Positions 25,167 through 32,878 of a stretch of DNA of 32,878 bases are shown one piece after another (within the stretch, counting starts at the first letter, position 1; every line of letters begins with the position of its first letter). The stretch is taken from the NCBI GenBank assembly GCA_030603275.1, contig JAUVYB010000015.1, positions 1-32,878 on the forward strand, in the 5' to 3' direction. Source of the DNA: Deltaproteobacteria bacterium. GTDB taxonomy: Bacteria; Chloroflexota; Dehalococcoidia; Dehalococcoidales; BS750m-G39. The notes beneath the pieces are model-generated. The model was not told where the DNA came from, searched no databases, and saw only the letters and a program-made list of their open reading frames with translations. The position numbers and the translations under genes are program-made.

Positions 25167-25519
25167 GTATGGTACAATCCTGCCTTTATCTATTCATCTT
25201 TACATCGTATTAAATTAACTGTTATACGTTGCTTTGTCATAGCCGCCTTTACTGTGTTTCTGTGCCCGTTAATTTCGAGCCGGCAACGGTACTCATGGGA
25301 TAGGCGCAAGCAAAGAGCCTGTTTAGCCTGGGTGGGAATGTCCGGGGTAATAAGCGTAAGGGGACTATATGATGTCCAGTCTCCCGCTAACGAGGCACCG
25401 TCAGCCTCATTCGAAAAAGCTCCCTTTTCGGAGGCGGTGAAGGTAAAAATAGCTCGCAAAACAAAATATTAAGTTCACTATGAGTATTATACACCAGCGG
25501 AGCGGCTTTAGAAAGCGAA
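25167..25519. other. Gene-poor stretch upstream of typA
   Basis: No credible gene is seen. A minus-strand frame at 25190-25459 (89 codons) has no ribosome site and no recognisable motif. The sequence is less G-rich than its surroundings. It borders a tRNA fragment and may be the remains of an older element or an unrecognised RNA. Confidence 0.4.
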
Positions 25520-25554
25520 GGGCAGCGGCTGGATTTGAACCAGCGACCATTATG
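25520..25554 (-). pseudogene. 3' fragment of a tRNA gene
   Basis: On the minus strand a perfect T-arm is present: stem GCTGG/CCAGC around the loop TTCAAAT (25544-25528), followed by CGCTGCCC like a 3' acceptor strand. It is preceded by CATAATGGTC, like the end of an anticodon arm and variable loop. No matching 5' acceptor (GGCAGCG) or D-arm lies upstream, and the anticodon stem cannot be formed. It is therefore a partial tRNA, as left at one end of an element integrated in a tRNA gene. Confidence 0.6.
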
Positions 25555-25652
25555 GATCATTGTTACCTGGCCGAATGAACAAATCAAGCTTATGTACAGT
25601 CTTGAGTAATCCGCCCGCCTGCTTCTGAAGTCTAAGTACGATTAACTCTAAA

Positions 25653-25686
25653 TCTATAGGTGGTATCATTCTATAAGTGGTATCAT
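25653..25686 (+). repeat. Tandem 17-base repeat upstream of MYG1-like gene
   Basis: TCTATAGGTGGTATCAT (25653-25669) is followed immediately by TCTATAAGTGGTATCAT (25670-25686), differing at one base. It lies 40 bases before the start of the MYG1-like gene, so it may be a doubled operator. The stretch 25555-25652 shows nothing else. Confidence 0.6.
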
Positions 25687-25726
25687 TATTGGGGGTAGGT
25701 CAATAGGATATGATAGGAAGGTAGCG

Positions 25727-26533
25727 ATGAAGGCACAATTGATCATCACACATCCTGGCAGCGCACATTTTGATGAGGTGACAGCCGTCAGTCTGATTCT
25801 GGCCGTGTATGCCGACACGGCATTCAGGATCGAGCGGCGTGAGCCCGCACAGGCAGAGTTGGATAATCCAGATGTGTGGGTGGTAGATATCGGCGATAGG
25901 CATGAGCCGGAGAAGCGTAATTTTGATCATCACCAGGACATGGATTGCCCGGCGGCGTTTGTCCTGGTAGCCGAATACCTGGGGCTTGTGGAGACCATGT
26001 CCGTCATGCCGTGGTGGTATTTCAAGGACGAGGTTGACCGCTTCGGGCCGGTAAAAAGCTCTGCAAAATATCATGCCGGTGATGACCTCGTAAACCGAAA
26101 TCCGGTGGAAAGCTGGCTGGTAGCCAGTTTCGCTTCCGGGCCGGAAGCATCCCTCCCTCTGCTTAAGGCTTTTGGCGCTCATATCATTGAGGATGCCAGT
26201 ATGCTTAAAAGCCAGATTGATTTTTGGAAAACCAGCTCCAGGCTGGTAATTGCGGGGGTGCCTGCCATGATCGGGGAGACGAGGGAATCCGCCGGGCTGG
26301 AGGAATTTCGCCGCCTGGATGAAAATCCGCCCGATATCGTCATTTCCCTGGACCGCCGCGATGAGGGCTGGCGTCTTTTTCGCTACGACGGAACACCGGT
26401 TGATTTTTCCCTGATTTCAGACCGCCCGGAGATTGCTTTCGCTCACAAAAGCGGATTCATGGCCAAAACCAAAGAGCGCCTGTCCATAGATGATCTCATC
26501 GCCCTGGTGAGCAAGGCTGTTACCAAGTTTTAA
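25727..26533 (+). CDS. MYG1-like (UPF0160) putative metal-dependent hydrolase
   Basis: This 268-residue protein begins with IITHPGSAHFDEVTAVSLIL, like the THxGxFHxDE start of MYG1 proteins. It also has VWVVDIGDRHEPEKRNFDHHQ, matching their DVG and fDHHQ motifs. These His and Asp residues probably bind metal, as in DHH-type phosphoesterases; eukaryotic MYG1 is an RNA exonuclease. The bacterial substrate is unknown. The C-terminal half is less recognisable but has SLDRRDEGWRLFRYDGTPVD. AGGAAGGT lies just before the ATG. Confidence 0.75.
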   Translation: MKAQLIITHPGSAHFDEVTAVSLILAVYADTAFRIERREPAQAELDNPDVWVVDIGDRHEPEKRNFDHHQDMDCPAAFVLVAEYLGLVETMSVMPWWYFKDEVDRFGPVKSSAKYHAGDDLVNRNPVESWLVASFASGPEASLPLLKAFGAHIIEDASMLKSQIDFWKTSSRLVIAGVPAMIGETRESAGLEEFRRLDENPPDIVISLDRRDEGWRLFRYDGTPVDFSLISDRPEIAFAHKSGFMAKTKERLSIDDLIALVSKAVTKF

Positions 26534-26559
26534 TGTAGTTTATTGGGATTTAGGTAATA

Positions 26560-26805
26560 ATGGAACAAAATATGAACACCACCCCTATCAATCCCCAGAT
26601 GCTGGTTGAATTGGTGCGCATGCGGATGCCTTTTGGGAAATATAAAGGCCGCATCCTTTGTGGTCTGCCTGAACCTTATCTGGCATGGCTTCACCGGAAA
26701 GGTTTTCCCCCGGGAAAAATTGGCATGCTACTGTCAGCTCTTTATGAAATCAAACTTAACGGATTGGAATATCTTCTGACGCCGATCAGGAAAACTCAGC
26801 CGTGA
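26560..26805 (+). CDS. DUF3820 family protein
   Basis: The 81-residue product matches DUF3820: RMPFGKYKGRILCGLPEPYL, then WLHRKGFPPGKIGMLL and YEIKLNGLEYLL. The family is small, widespread and of unproven biochemical function; it has been linked by annotation to quorum-regulated virulence factors and nuclease-like folds. It follows the MYG1-like gene by 26 bases and is probably co-transcribed. ATG at 26572 is an alternative start. It converges with the GIY-YIG gene. Confidence 0.82.
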   Translation: MEQNMNTTPINPQMLVELVRMRMPFGKYKGRILCGLPEPYLAWLHRKGFPPGKIGMLLSALYEIKLNGLEYLLTPIRKTQP

Positions 26806-26832
26806 AGCAGGCTGGAAAATTAAAACGGTTAT

Positions 26833-27123
26833 TTACGCCCCGACCTTTTTGATTATCACCTCAATATGTTTCCTGGTTCTTATCAGTTCTTCTTTTCTTG
26901 CCTTTGACAGCTTCTTAACCTTACTTTCCACACCCAGTGCCAGGCTTCTGCTCCCTAATTTCTTTTGGAAGACCAGCATCAGAGGGCCCCTGCCTCGAAG
27001 GTACTTTGCTCCCGCGCTATTGTTTTCCTGGTGCTCCGCAAACCTGCGGGCAACATTAGTCGTAATTCCGGTATACAGACTTCCATCGTGACATCTAATC
27101 AGGTATAAGTGCCAATCCGACAT
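26833..27123 (-). CDS. GIY-YIG domain protein (UPF0213/YhbQ-like)
   Basis: This 96-residue single-domain protein carries the GIY-YIG core: [22 protein letters not shown], with the tyrosines and the following Arg, then EHQ and the GRGPLMLVF strand. Stand-alone proteins of this type are thought to act on damaged or structured DNA, though many are uncharacterised. It starts 11 bases after the tex stop on the same strand, so it is probably the distal gene of a tex operon. Confidence 0.88.
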   Translation of the reverse strand: MSDWHLYLIRCHDGSLYTGITTNVARRFAEHQENNSAGAKYLRGRGPLMLVFQKKLGSRSLALGVESKVKKLSKARKEELIRTRKHIEVIIKKVGA

Positions 27124-27134
27124 AATCTTTGTTA

Positions 27135-29300
27135 TTAAGTGTCTGACCCGGGTTGTCCGGGCGGGGACGCATCCGGCCTCATTGACAGAGAAATGCGTTT
27201 ACGTTCCGGATCGATGGTGAGCACCGTGACCGTAACCTTTTGATTGACACTGACTACATCAGCCGGGTTTTTTACAAATTTATCAGACAGTTCGCTAATG
27301 TGCACGAGTCCATCCTGATGCACGCCGATGTCAATAAAGGCTCCAAAATTGGTCACATTGGTCACGATTCCGGCCAGCTTCATTCCCGGAGTGAGCCGGT
27401 CAATCGTCCTGATGTCCGCGGAGAAAGCGACCGCCTCAAACTGTTCACGAGGATCACGCCCCGGCTTGGCCAGCTCTATCATGATGTCCTGCAATGTCGG
27501 CAGCCCGTACTCTTCCCCGGTGTAACTCTCCAGATTAATCCGGTGGCGCAGATCATCGCGGCGTATGAGGTCGGCCACCCTGCAGCCCATGTCCCTGGCC
27601 ATGCGGTCTACGATATGGTAGCTTTCCGGGTGCACGGCACTGGCATCGAGGGGATTTGAGGCATGATCAATACGAAGGAACCCGGCGGCCAGCTCAAACG
27701 CCTTCGGGCCCAGCCGGGGTACCTTCTTGAGGTCTGCGCGGCTGCGAAACGGGCCGTTCTCATTTCTGTGGGCGATAACGTTTTTTGCCAGCGTGGGACC
27801 AAGGCCCGAAACATAGGTGAGAAGCTGTTGGCTGGCGGTATTTACCTGTACACCGACCTCGTTTACACAGCTCATGACGGTTTCGTCGAGATTACTCTTG
27901 AGCCTGCCTTGATCGACATCATGCTGGTATTGCCCCACCCCGATGGACTTGGGGTCGATCTTTACCAGTTCTGCGAGAGGGTCCAGGAGCCGCCGCCCGA
28001 TGGATACCGCCCCGCGCACGGTGATATCCTGGTCGGGGAACTCTTCACGGGCGACTGCGGATGCGGAATAGATCGATGCGCCGCTTTCGTTGACCATGAC
28101 GACCGGCATTTTGTCCGGTAAGCTCAGCCCGCGAATAAATTCTTCGGTTTCCCTGCTGGCCGTTCCATTACCGATGGCGATGGCTTCGATGTGAAATCTT
28201 TGTATGAGGTCGAGTATCGTTTGGCTGGCTTCCCGGCTCCGCGCCGCCGACTGACCCAGGTAGATGACGGCATTAGCCAGAAGCTTGCCCTGAGGGTCTA
28301 GGCAGACCAACTTACAGCCGGTCCGATAACCGGGGTCGATGGCCAGTACTGCACGCGGCCCCATTGGCGGAGCCATGAGAGTTTCGCGCAGGTTGCGCGC
28401 AAAGACACGGAGCGCCTCGTCATCAGCGTGCTCTTTAGCCTGCTGACGGATATCAGTTTCAATAGAGGGCGCCAGTAACCTCGGATAGCTATCCTCCACT
28501 ACCAGAACCACCTGTGCCGAGGCGGCGCCGGTACCTTTGACGAAGTGCCGGTGCAGGAATGACAGCGCTTTTTCTTGAGGCGGTCTTACCGTGATTTTCA
28601 GGAACCCATCGTTCTCACCACGCAACATGGCCAGCACCCGGTGACTGGGAACACGGGCAACCGGCTCCTGCCAGTCAAAATAATTGCTATATTTGATACC
28701 TTTGCCTTCTTTACCTTTAATCACGCTTGATTGAATGATGCCTTCCTGGTAAAAAAGCCTGCGCATGCTCTGCCTTGCCTGGGTGTTTTCATTGACCCAC
28801 TCGGCAATGATGTCGCGCGCCCCGGCCAGGGCATCCTCGACCGAAGCGACACCTTTTTCCATGTTCACGAACGCGAGAGCTTCATGGGACGGATCAGCAA
28901 CCTCCTGACCCAGTATCAGCCCGGCGAGAGGCTCAAGCCCTTTTTCTTTAGCCATGGTGGCCCGGGTGCGCCGTTTGGGGCGGTAGGGAAGGTAAATATC
29001 CTCCAATGCGGCCAGGGTCGCCGCCGATTCGACAGAACTGCGTAACTCGGCTGTGAGTACACCCTGTTCTTCAAGAGAGTCCAGGATCGCCTGACGCCGG
29101 CTATCGAGCGCTGCCAACCGTGCCAGGCCGTCCCGTATTTCGCTAAGCACCACCTCGTCAAGTGACCCCGTTTTCTCCTTGCGATAACGCGCAATGAATG
29201 GAATAGTCGCTCCCGCATCAAGCAGGGATCTGACAGCCTCTACTTGCCGGGGTGTGACTCCCGCCTGGTTGGCAATGGTCGTACCATGAGTTTCAAGCAT
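27135..29300 (-). CDS. tex: RNA-binding transcription accessory protein Tex
   Basis: This 721-residue protein has the Tex layout. An N-terminal helical domain ([20 protein letters not shown], then [13 protein letters not shown]) leads to the YqgF-like domain ([14 protein letters not shown]), the helix-hairpin-helix region ([39 protein letters not shown]) and a C-terminal S1 RNA-binding domain ([34 protein letters not shown]). Tex binds nucleic acid and affects transcription and stress responses. Length and domain order are normal. GGAG lies about 11 bases before the ATG. Confidence 0.96.
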   Translation of the reverse strand: MLETHGTTIANQAGVTPRQVEAVRSLLDAGATIPFIARYRKEKTGSLDEVVLSEIRDGLARLAALDSRRQAILDSLEEQGVLTAELRSSVESAATLAALEDIYLPYRPKRRTRATMAKEKGLEPLAGLILGQEVADPSHEALAFVNMEKGVASVEDALAGARDIIAEWVNENTQARQSMRRLFYQEGIIQSSVIKGKEGKGIKYSNYFDWQEPVARVPSHRVLAMLRGENDGFLKITVRPPQEKALSFLHRHFVKGTGAASAQVVLVVEDSYPRLLAPSIETDIRQQAKEHADDEALRVFARNLRETLMAPPMGPRAVLAIDPGYRTGCKLVCLDPQGKLLANAVIYLGQSAARSREASQTILDLIQRFHIEAIAIGNGTASRETEEFIRGLSLPDKMPVVMVNESGASIYSASAVAREEFPDQDITVRGAVSIGRRLLDPLAELVKIDPKSIGVGQYQHDVDQGRLKSNLDETVMSCVNEVGVQVNTASQQLLTYVSGLGPTLAKNVIAHRNENGPFRSRADLKKVPRLGPKAFELAAGFLRIDHASNPLDASAVHPESYHIVDRMARDMGCRVADLIRRDDLRHRINLESYTGEEYGLPTLQDIMIELAKPGRDPREQFEAVAFSADIRTIDRLTPGMKLAGIVTNVTNFGAFIDIGVHQDGLVHISELSDKFVKNPADVVSVNQKVTVTVLTIDPERKRISLSMRPDASPPGQPGSDT

Positions 29301-29400
29301 TATGTTCTTATCTCCAGGTGATGGATATCAATAATTGTACTATAAAGTTCCTGCCCTCTTAAAGCAACTGCTATATGAGGATATAGAAAGATGCGCTGAA

Positions 29401-29427
29401 TTTCACGCCTGAGGGCCAGGCGTGAAA
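29401..29427. promoter_or_regulatory. Perfect 11-bp hairpin between fdhD and tex
   Basis: TTTCACGCCTG (29401-29411) and CAGGCGTGAAA (29417-29427) pair perfectly around the 5-base loop AGGGC. A second, smaller stem (AACCT 29442-29446, AGGTT 29452-29456) lies next to it, followed on the minus side by an A/T run. There is no T-run directly after the large stem on either strand, so a simple terminator is not well supported. It lies 3' of fdhD and 5' of tex. Confidence 0.6.
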
Positions 29428-29481
29428 GTATGTTCCAGCTAAACCTCCGTTAGGTTAAAAAAGTTGTGTTGCTCGGTTGTA

Positions 29482-30237
29482 TCAATAAAGTATTCTTTGG
29501 GGATTCGTGTAAATATTCATTCCCCTCTTAGTTGCAATTCTTACATCTGTATCTGTAGTGACCTTCGTCCCTATATCCCTTACAAATCCTATAATTGTCA
29601 ATCCGCACCTTTCACCAATTTCGACTCCCAATTTTGTTACCGCAGTCTTTGTCGCCACAATTGGAATATTCGCTCGGCAAATCTTTGACACCATGTCAGA
29701 GACCATCCTTCCGGTTGAGGCCGCAAATGTATTTCTAAAATCAATCTTATTAATCAATGCATAGCCTATAACTTTGTCCAGAGCATTGTGCCTTCCAACG
29801 TCTTCTGCTATGCAAATTGGTTCTGCCCTTTGTTTAAACAGTCCAGCTGAATGTATGGCTTCGGTTTCGGCATATATTTTAGATTTTAGGATCGCGTTGA
29901 CCCCATCGAATATATCTTCTCTGCTAACTTTCAAATCAGAATGTATTTCCGGAGACCAATTTGCCTTATCTTCTTTCTTAAGCAAAGTTACTTCAGCTAT
30001 ATTCTCTTTTACTGTTATTGATTCTATATCGGCAATATTTTCTATAATTCCCCGCCCAAATAGATGTCCAATGATAAACTCCTTTTCCATCATAGGCGTT
30101 ATCATCGCTGTGGCAAAATGCCTTCCGTTTATGATAATTGATAAACCAAGTTCTGTTACTACTCTTTCCTTAGCCTTAGTAACTTCTGCATTCACCTTCG
30201 TATATTCAACCCACTCCACGCTTCTATCTTTTGACAT
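29482..30237 (-). CDS. fdhD: FdhD-like sulfur carrier/maturation protein
   Basis: This 251-residue protein is FdhD-like: AMITPMMEKEFIIGHLFGRGII, ICIAEDVGRHNALDKVIGYA, STGRMVSDMVSK and GLTIIGFVRD. FdhD carries sulfur from a cysteine desulfurase to the molybdenum or tungsten bis-pterin cofactor of formate dehydrogenases. The usual CGxCG-type pair that carries the persulfide is missing: the segment between the first strands and the VSREDIFDGV helix reads KANWSPEIH. The gene is AT-richer than its neighbours, with many ATA, AAA and TTA codons, suggesting transfer. A strong GGAGGT precedes the ATG. It lies beside an AOR-family gene, which may be its client. Confidence 0.9.
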   Translation of the reverse strand: MSKDRSVEWVEYTKVNAEVTKAKERVVTELGLSIIINGRHFATAMITPMMEKEFIIGHLFGRGIIENIADIESITVKENIAEVTLLKKEDKANWSPEIHSDLKVSREDIFDGVNAILKSKIYAETEAIHSAGLFKQRAEPICIAEDVGRHNALDKVIGYALINKIDFRNTFAASTGRMVSDMVSKICRANIPIVATKTAVTKLGVEIGERCGLTIIGFVRDIGTKVTTDTDVRIATKRGMNIYTNPQRILY

Positions 30238-30467
30238 TTTACCTCCGGAATTTATATGAGGTTGGTTAAAGTGCTGTCTCTAGCATAACCTACCCATTAT
30301 TCAACTTTATGGGGCCTCCAGCTTTCTCTAAATATAACAGCTTTAAGGCTGGCTGGCTAACTTCGGTTCAAGCAATTTTTTAAAGAATTACTAAACAAAC
30401 TCGAGAGCACAGCGGGTAGATGGGAGCAGACTCTAGGATGCTACTATTAACAGGGCTTTTTGGGGGC

Positions 30468-30496
30468 TTGACAAGGCGGAAGGTAAGTGATAATAT
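30468..30496 (+). promoter_or_regulatory. Promoter of PaaX-like regulator gene
   Basis: TTGACA (30468-30473) is a perfect -35 box. The -10 is TAATAT (30491-30496, 17-base spacer) or GATAAT (30489-30494, 15-base spacer). It lies about 45 bases before the start codon and is immediately followed by a dyad. Confidence 0.6.
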
Positions 30497-30528
30497 CCGT
30501 ATAGCGTGAAATAAACGCAATATCGGAT
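30495..30528 (+). promoter_or_regulatory. Dyad operator overlapping the -10/start region
   Basis: ATCCGTATAGCGT and ACGCAATATCGGAT form an imperfect inverted repeat (ATCCG/CGGAT outer arms, GCGT/ACGC inner arms, 30495-30528). It starts at the -10 box and ends just before AGGAG (30529-30533). Its place is ideal for autorepression by the PaaX-like protein encoded next. The rest of 30238-30467 shows no gene. Confidence 0.55.
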
Positions 30529-30541
30529 AGGAGACATACTG

Positions 30542-31405
30542 ATGTTTCGTCCTAGAGCAGCAATGCTGACCCTTTTCGGTGATTACGTGCTGCATAAGGG
30601 TGGTGAGATCGGGATTGGCAGTCTGGTCAGACTGCTCAGCAATTTTGGCCTGTCGGAACAGGCTATCAGGTCAGCGGTTTCAAGGATGTGCCGTTCTGGT
30701 CTCCTGAAGGCAAAGCGTACCAATCGTAAAAGCTACTACTCGCTGACCAGTGAGGGGCATAGCTTGCTGACCGAGGGAGCACAGCGCATTTTCCAGCGCA
30801 AGAAATCCCGCTGGGACGGCAACTGGAATATTGTTACCTACTCCATACCGGAACGCATGCGGCAGGCAAGGGACAGGTTGCGCCTTGAGCTGGGCTGGAT
30901 GGGCTACGGGGCTCTAGGCGAGGCCACCTGGATTTCACCCTATGACCGGACCAGAGAGGTGAAGAACCTGTTGCAGAGACTCAATATTGAGGAATATGTT
31001 AATATCTTCAGTGCCCAACATCAGGGAGGTACTGACCCAAGGAAGATCGTCTCCCGCTGCTGGGACCTGGGCAAGATACACCAGAAGTATGCTGATTTCC
31101 TGACTGAGTATCGCCCGAAGCTGGAAAGGCACCTGAAACGATTACAGGCCGGTGAAACTATTGAACCCAGCGAGTGTTTTGTAGCACGTTTTAACCTTAT
31201 CCATGAGTACCGCAAGTTGCCCTTCTTTGATCCGAACCTGCCGTTGGAGCTGCTCCCCGAGAACTGGTTACGGCCTCAGGCAGCTGCTCTATTTAGTGAA
31301 TACCACGATTCGTGCACCGAGAAAGCCAATGAATACTTCTACTCAGTGTGCAAGAACTACCGGGGCGCAAGTAGGGTTAAACACTTAGTTGGAAGGGTTA
31401 TTTAG
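30542..31405 (+). CDS. PaaX-family transcriptional regulator
   Basis: This 287-residue protein matches PaaX along its length. The N-terminal winged helix is FGLSEQAIRSAVSRMCRSGLL followed by SYYSLTSEG. The central domain has WDGNWNIVTYSIPE and RLRLELGWMGYGALGEATWISP. The C-terminal domain has FVARFNLIHEYRKLPFFDPNLP. PaaX represses phenylacetate catabolic genes and is relieved by phenylacetyl-CoA. Here it precedes an AOR-family oxidoreductase gene by 27 bases, so an aryl- or acyl-CoA signal controlling that enzyme is plausible but inferred. AGGAG is 8 bases before the ATG. Confidence 0.92.
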   Translation: MFRPRAAMLTLFGDYVLHKGGEIGIGSLVRLLSNFGLSEQAIRSAVSRMCRSGLLKAKRTNRKSYYSLTSEGHSLLTEGAQRIFQRKKSRWDGNWNIVTYSIPERMRQARDRLRLELGWMGYGALGEATWISPYDRTREVKNLLQRLNIEEYVNIFSAQHQGGTDPRKIVSRCWDLGKIHQKYADFLTEYRPKLERHLKRLQAGETIEPSECFVARFNLIHEYRKLPFFDPNLPLELLPENWLRPQAAALFSEYHDSCTEKANEYFYSVCKNYRGASRVKHLVGRVI

Positions 31406-31432
31406 AGGCTAAGTAACCTAAGGGGGTAAAAA

Positions 31433-32878
31433 ATGAGGTACGCAGAGACAGGGGTTAATTTAGAAATTGATCTATCCCGAGGAAGCATTGAGAAGGAAGG
31501 AACTGACCCAGGATTAACTGAACTTTACCTGGGGGGTCTAGGTACTAACGCCAAGATATTATGGGATAGGGTTCCCCCTGAAGTTGAACCCTTTTCTCCT
31601 GATAATTTACTAATATTCAGCGCTGGTATTTTAGCTGGCACACCTGCTCCCGGTGCTAATCGTACCATTGTTTCTACCTTTTCTCCTCAGACTTTGTTAA
31701 TGGCATATTCAATAATGGGGGGATTTTGGGCACCAGAACTGAAACATGCCGGTTATGACAAAATAATCATTCGTGGCAAGTCCCCCAATCTGGTTTATTT
31801 GTGGATACACAATGACAAAATAGAAATACGTGATGCCAGTCATCTCCAGGGTAAAGGCTCTCTTGAAACTGCAGAACTTATTAAACAGGAGTTAAAGGAG
31901 CCGAAAGCCCAGGTGGCTGCTATTGGCCTGGCCGGTGAAAATAGGGTCTATTTTGCTTCCATCGAGCAGGGCAGGTCCAGTGCCAGCCGGGGCGGAATAG
32001 GCGCCGTTATGGGAGACAAAGGGTTAAAGGCGATAGCTGTTCGCGGAACAAGGGACATCAATATTGCCCAACCGGCTGAACTTTTTGAGCTTTGCAACGA
32101 GGTGCTGAAATATATACAAGACCGAGCAGAAAATCCAATTAAGGGGGTGCCGCCCATTTTAGCCGGGCTTGGGTCACCCCAGGAGATGTCAATACATGAT
32201 GAGCAGTGGCACACTGCCAGTTTCGCCTGGGGAAATGCGCGTCACCGGAGAAAGGATTTTTGGAACGAGGAAATCGAAGAGCAGTGGAAGGAGACTCAGG
32301 ACAAAGCGGTGGAGCGGCTAATAAGTTGCTATAACTGTCCGATGAAATGCGGGGGAATAATTACCCACCCAAAACTTGAAAGATACATGATGAAATGCTA
32401 CTCGAAACTTACTTATACAATGGCGGCCATGTCAGACCTGGATTTTGGTTTTAAAATAGCTGGTCTTGCTCAGGAGTATGGAGTGGACGGATACACAACC
32501 CCGCAGGTTATGGCCTTTGCCCTTGAGCTTTATGAAGCTGGCATTTTGACTGACCAGGACCTGCCAGGATTTCCGTCCGATAACGAGGAGAGATTCTTCT
32601 GGTTACTGGACAAAATTGTTCGGCGAGAAGGGATTGGAGATGTCTTGGCCGATGGTGTTTATTGGGCGGCCCGTAAGATTGGCAAGGGGGCTGAGGCCTA
32701 CGATCATAATACTATTAAGAAACATGAGCAGATCCCTATCAAACTAGGGGTGCTGAACCCTATTTATTATATCATGTGGGCCACAGGTGAGAAAATCAAC
32801 ATTACCCAAATTGAAGGGCAGATACCCCAGGCGCCTTTTGCTACGAGAGAGGAGAAAGAGGAGTTTGTAAAGGATTGG
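31433..32878 (+). CDS. Aldehyde:ferredoxin oxidoreductase family protein (5' part)
   Basis: An open frame runs from ATG at 31433 through the window end (482 codons, no stop), so the C-terminal part is outside. The N-terminal domain has LYLGGLGTNAKILWDRVPP, then FSAGILAGTPAPGANRTIV and SRGGIGAVMGDKGLKAIAV, all typical of AOR enzymes. The cluster motif CYNCPMKC supplies C299, C302 and C306 for a [4Fe-4S] cluster, and MSDLDFGFKIAGLAQEYGVD is the pterin-binding region. Such enzymes bind tungsten or molybdenum bis-pterin and oxidise aldehydes or, as BamB, act in aryl-CoA reduction. Context (PaaX regulator, FdhD) favours an aryl or acyl substrate. GGGGG lies 8 bases upstream of the start. Confidence 0.92.
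   Translation, partial: MRYAETGVNLEIDLSRGSIEKEGTDPGLTELYLGGLGTNAKILWDRVPPEVEPFSPDNLLIFSAGILAGTPAPGANRTIVSTFSPQTLLMAYSIMGGFWAPELKHAGYDKIIIRGKSPNLVYLWIHNDKIEIRDASHLQGKGSLETAELIKQELKEPKAQVAAIGLAGENRVYFASIEQGRSSASRGGIGAVMGDKGLKAIAVRGTRDINIAQPAELFELCNEVLKYIQDRAENPIKGVPPILAGLGSPQEMSIHDEQWHTASFAWGNARHRRKDFWNEEIEEQWKETQDKAVERLISCYNCPMKCGGIITHPKLERYMMKCYSKLTYTMAAMSDLDFGFKIAGLAQEYGVDGYTTPQVMAFALELYEAGILTDQDLPGFPSDNEERFFWLLDKIVRREGIGDVLADGVYWAARKIGKGAEAYDHNTIKKHEQIPIKLGVLNPIYYIMWATGEKINITQIEGQIPQAPFATREEKEEFVKDW

Noticed and set aside
25190-25459. Minus-strand frame of 89 codons upstream of typA
   Set aside because: It has no ribosome site, no recognisable domain and low-information composition; it lies beside a tRNA fragment.
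25387-25587. Minus-strand frame containing the translated tRNA arm
   Set aside because: It reads through the T-arm (GRWFKSSRCP), a typical false protein from tRNA sequence.
25517-25600. Complete tRNA gene
   Set aside because: No 5' acceptor strand, D-arm or pairing anticodon stem could be found; only the 3' part is tRNA-like.
29401-29460. Molybdenum cofactor riboswitch near fdhD
   Set aside because: The hairpin lies 3' of fdhD, and the multi-helix Moco consensus was not recognised.
30251-30280. Promoter for fdhD (GAGACA, 18 bases, TATAAA on the minus strand)
   Set aside because: Transcription would begin at the ribosome site GGAGGT and remove it, so the real promoter is probably elsewhere.
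31948-32214. Minus-strand frame inside the AOR gene
   Set aside because: It is antisense to a strongly supported AOR reading frame and has no motif.

Overview
This 32.9 kb window is bacterial and densely coded on both strands. By eye it is GC-rich (about 55%), with one clearly AT-richer gene near the right end (fdhD). No rRNA, complete tRNA, insertion sequence or CRISPR array is visible. The gene content (archaeal-type dUTPase, P-loop kinase of the UPF0200 type, tandem DegV genes, many receiver-only proteins, FdhD, and a PaaX regulator beside an AOR-family tungsten/molybdenum oxidoreductase) fits an anaerobic Chloroflexota lineage, perhaps Dehalococcoidia-like. That placement is inferred from gene content only.

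Left region (1-6.7 kb): housekeeping and small-molecule genes. A P-loop NMP-kinase-like gene overlaps a dCMP deaminase gene. A diacylglycerol-kinase-type lipid kinase follows. A repeat-rich intergenic block separates it from a dUTPase on the other strand. Next come two tandem degV-family genes, duplicated together with promoter, leader hairpin and 3' flank. A small two-helix membrane protein is then translationally coupled to a sodium:solute symporter.

Central region (6.7-23.2 kb): a 16.5 kb block made almost wholly of signal transduction. It encodes five histidine kinases, eight stand-alone or output-bearing receiver proteins (one with two receivers, one with a degenerate receiver), a CheR-type methyltransferase, an XRE regulator and a small Cys-rich protein. 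There are four transcription units: (a) minus strand, receiver, 1.7-kilo-residue PAS kinase, GAF kinase, receiver (14.04 to 6.68 kb); (b) minus strand, CheR, membrane kinase, double receiver, receiver-kinase, receiver, OmpR-type regulator, ending at a hairpin terminator (19.4 to 14.2 kb); (c) minus strand, pseudo-receiver, XRE, small Cys protein (20.7 to 19.6 kb); (d) plus strand, kinase, receiver, HD-GYP regulator (20.8 to 23.2 kb). Units c and d diverge from a shared region carrying a strong promoter. The only recognisable outputs are one OmpR-type DNA-binding domain, one HD-GYP c-di-GMP phosphodiesterase and the XRE protein, so many inputs appear to converge on few outputs through phosphorelay.

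Right region (23.2-32.9 kb): typA, then a 560-base gene-poor stretch holding the 3' part of a tRNA gene, which may be an integration scar. After it come a MYG1-like hydrolase, a DUF3820 protein, a GIY-YIG protein, tex, an FdhD lacking its usual CxxC motif, and a PaaX-family regulator with a promoter and dyad operator. The PaaX gene precedes an aldehyde:ferredoxin-oxidoreductase-family enzyme that runs off the right edge. fdhD, paaX-like and AOR together look like a regulated pterin-cofactor oxidoreductase module.

A degenerate G-rich intergenic repeat occurs at the left edge, at 2.08-2.39 kb and, inverted, at 23.25-23.32 kb.
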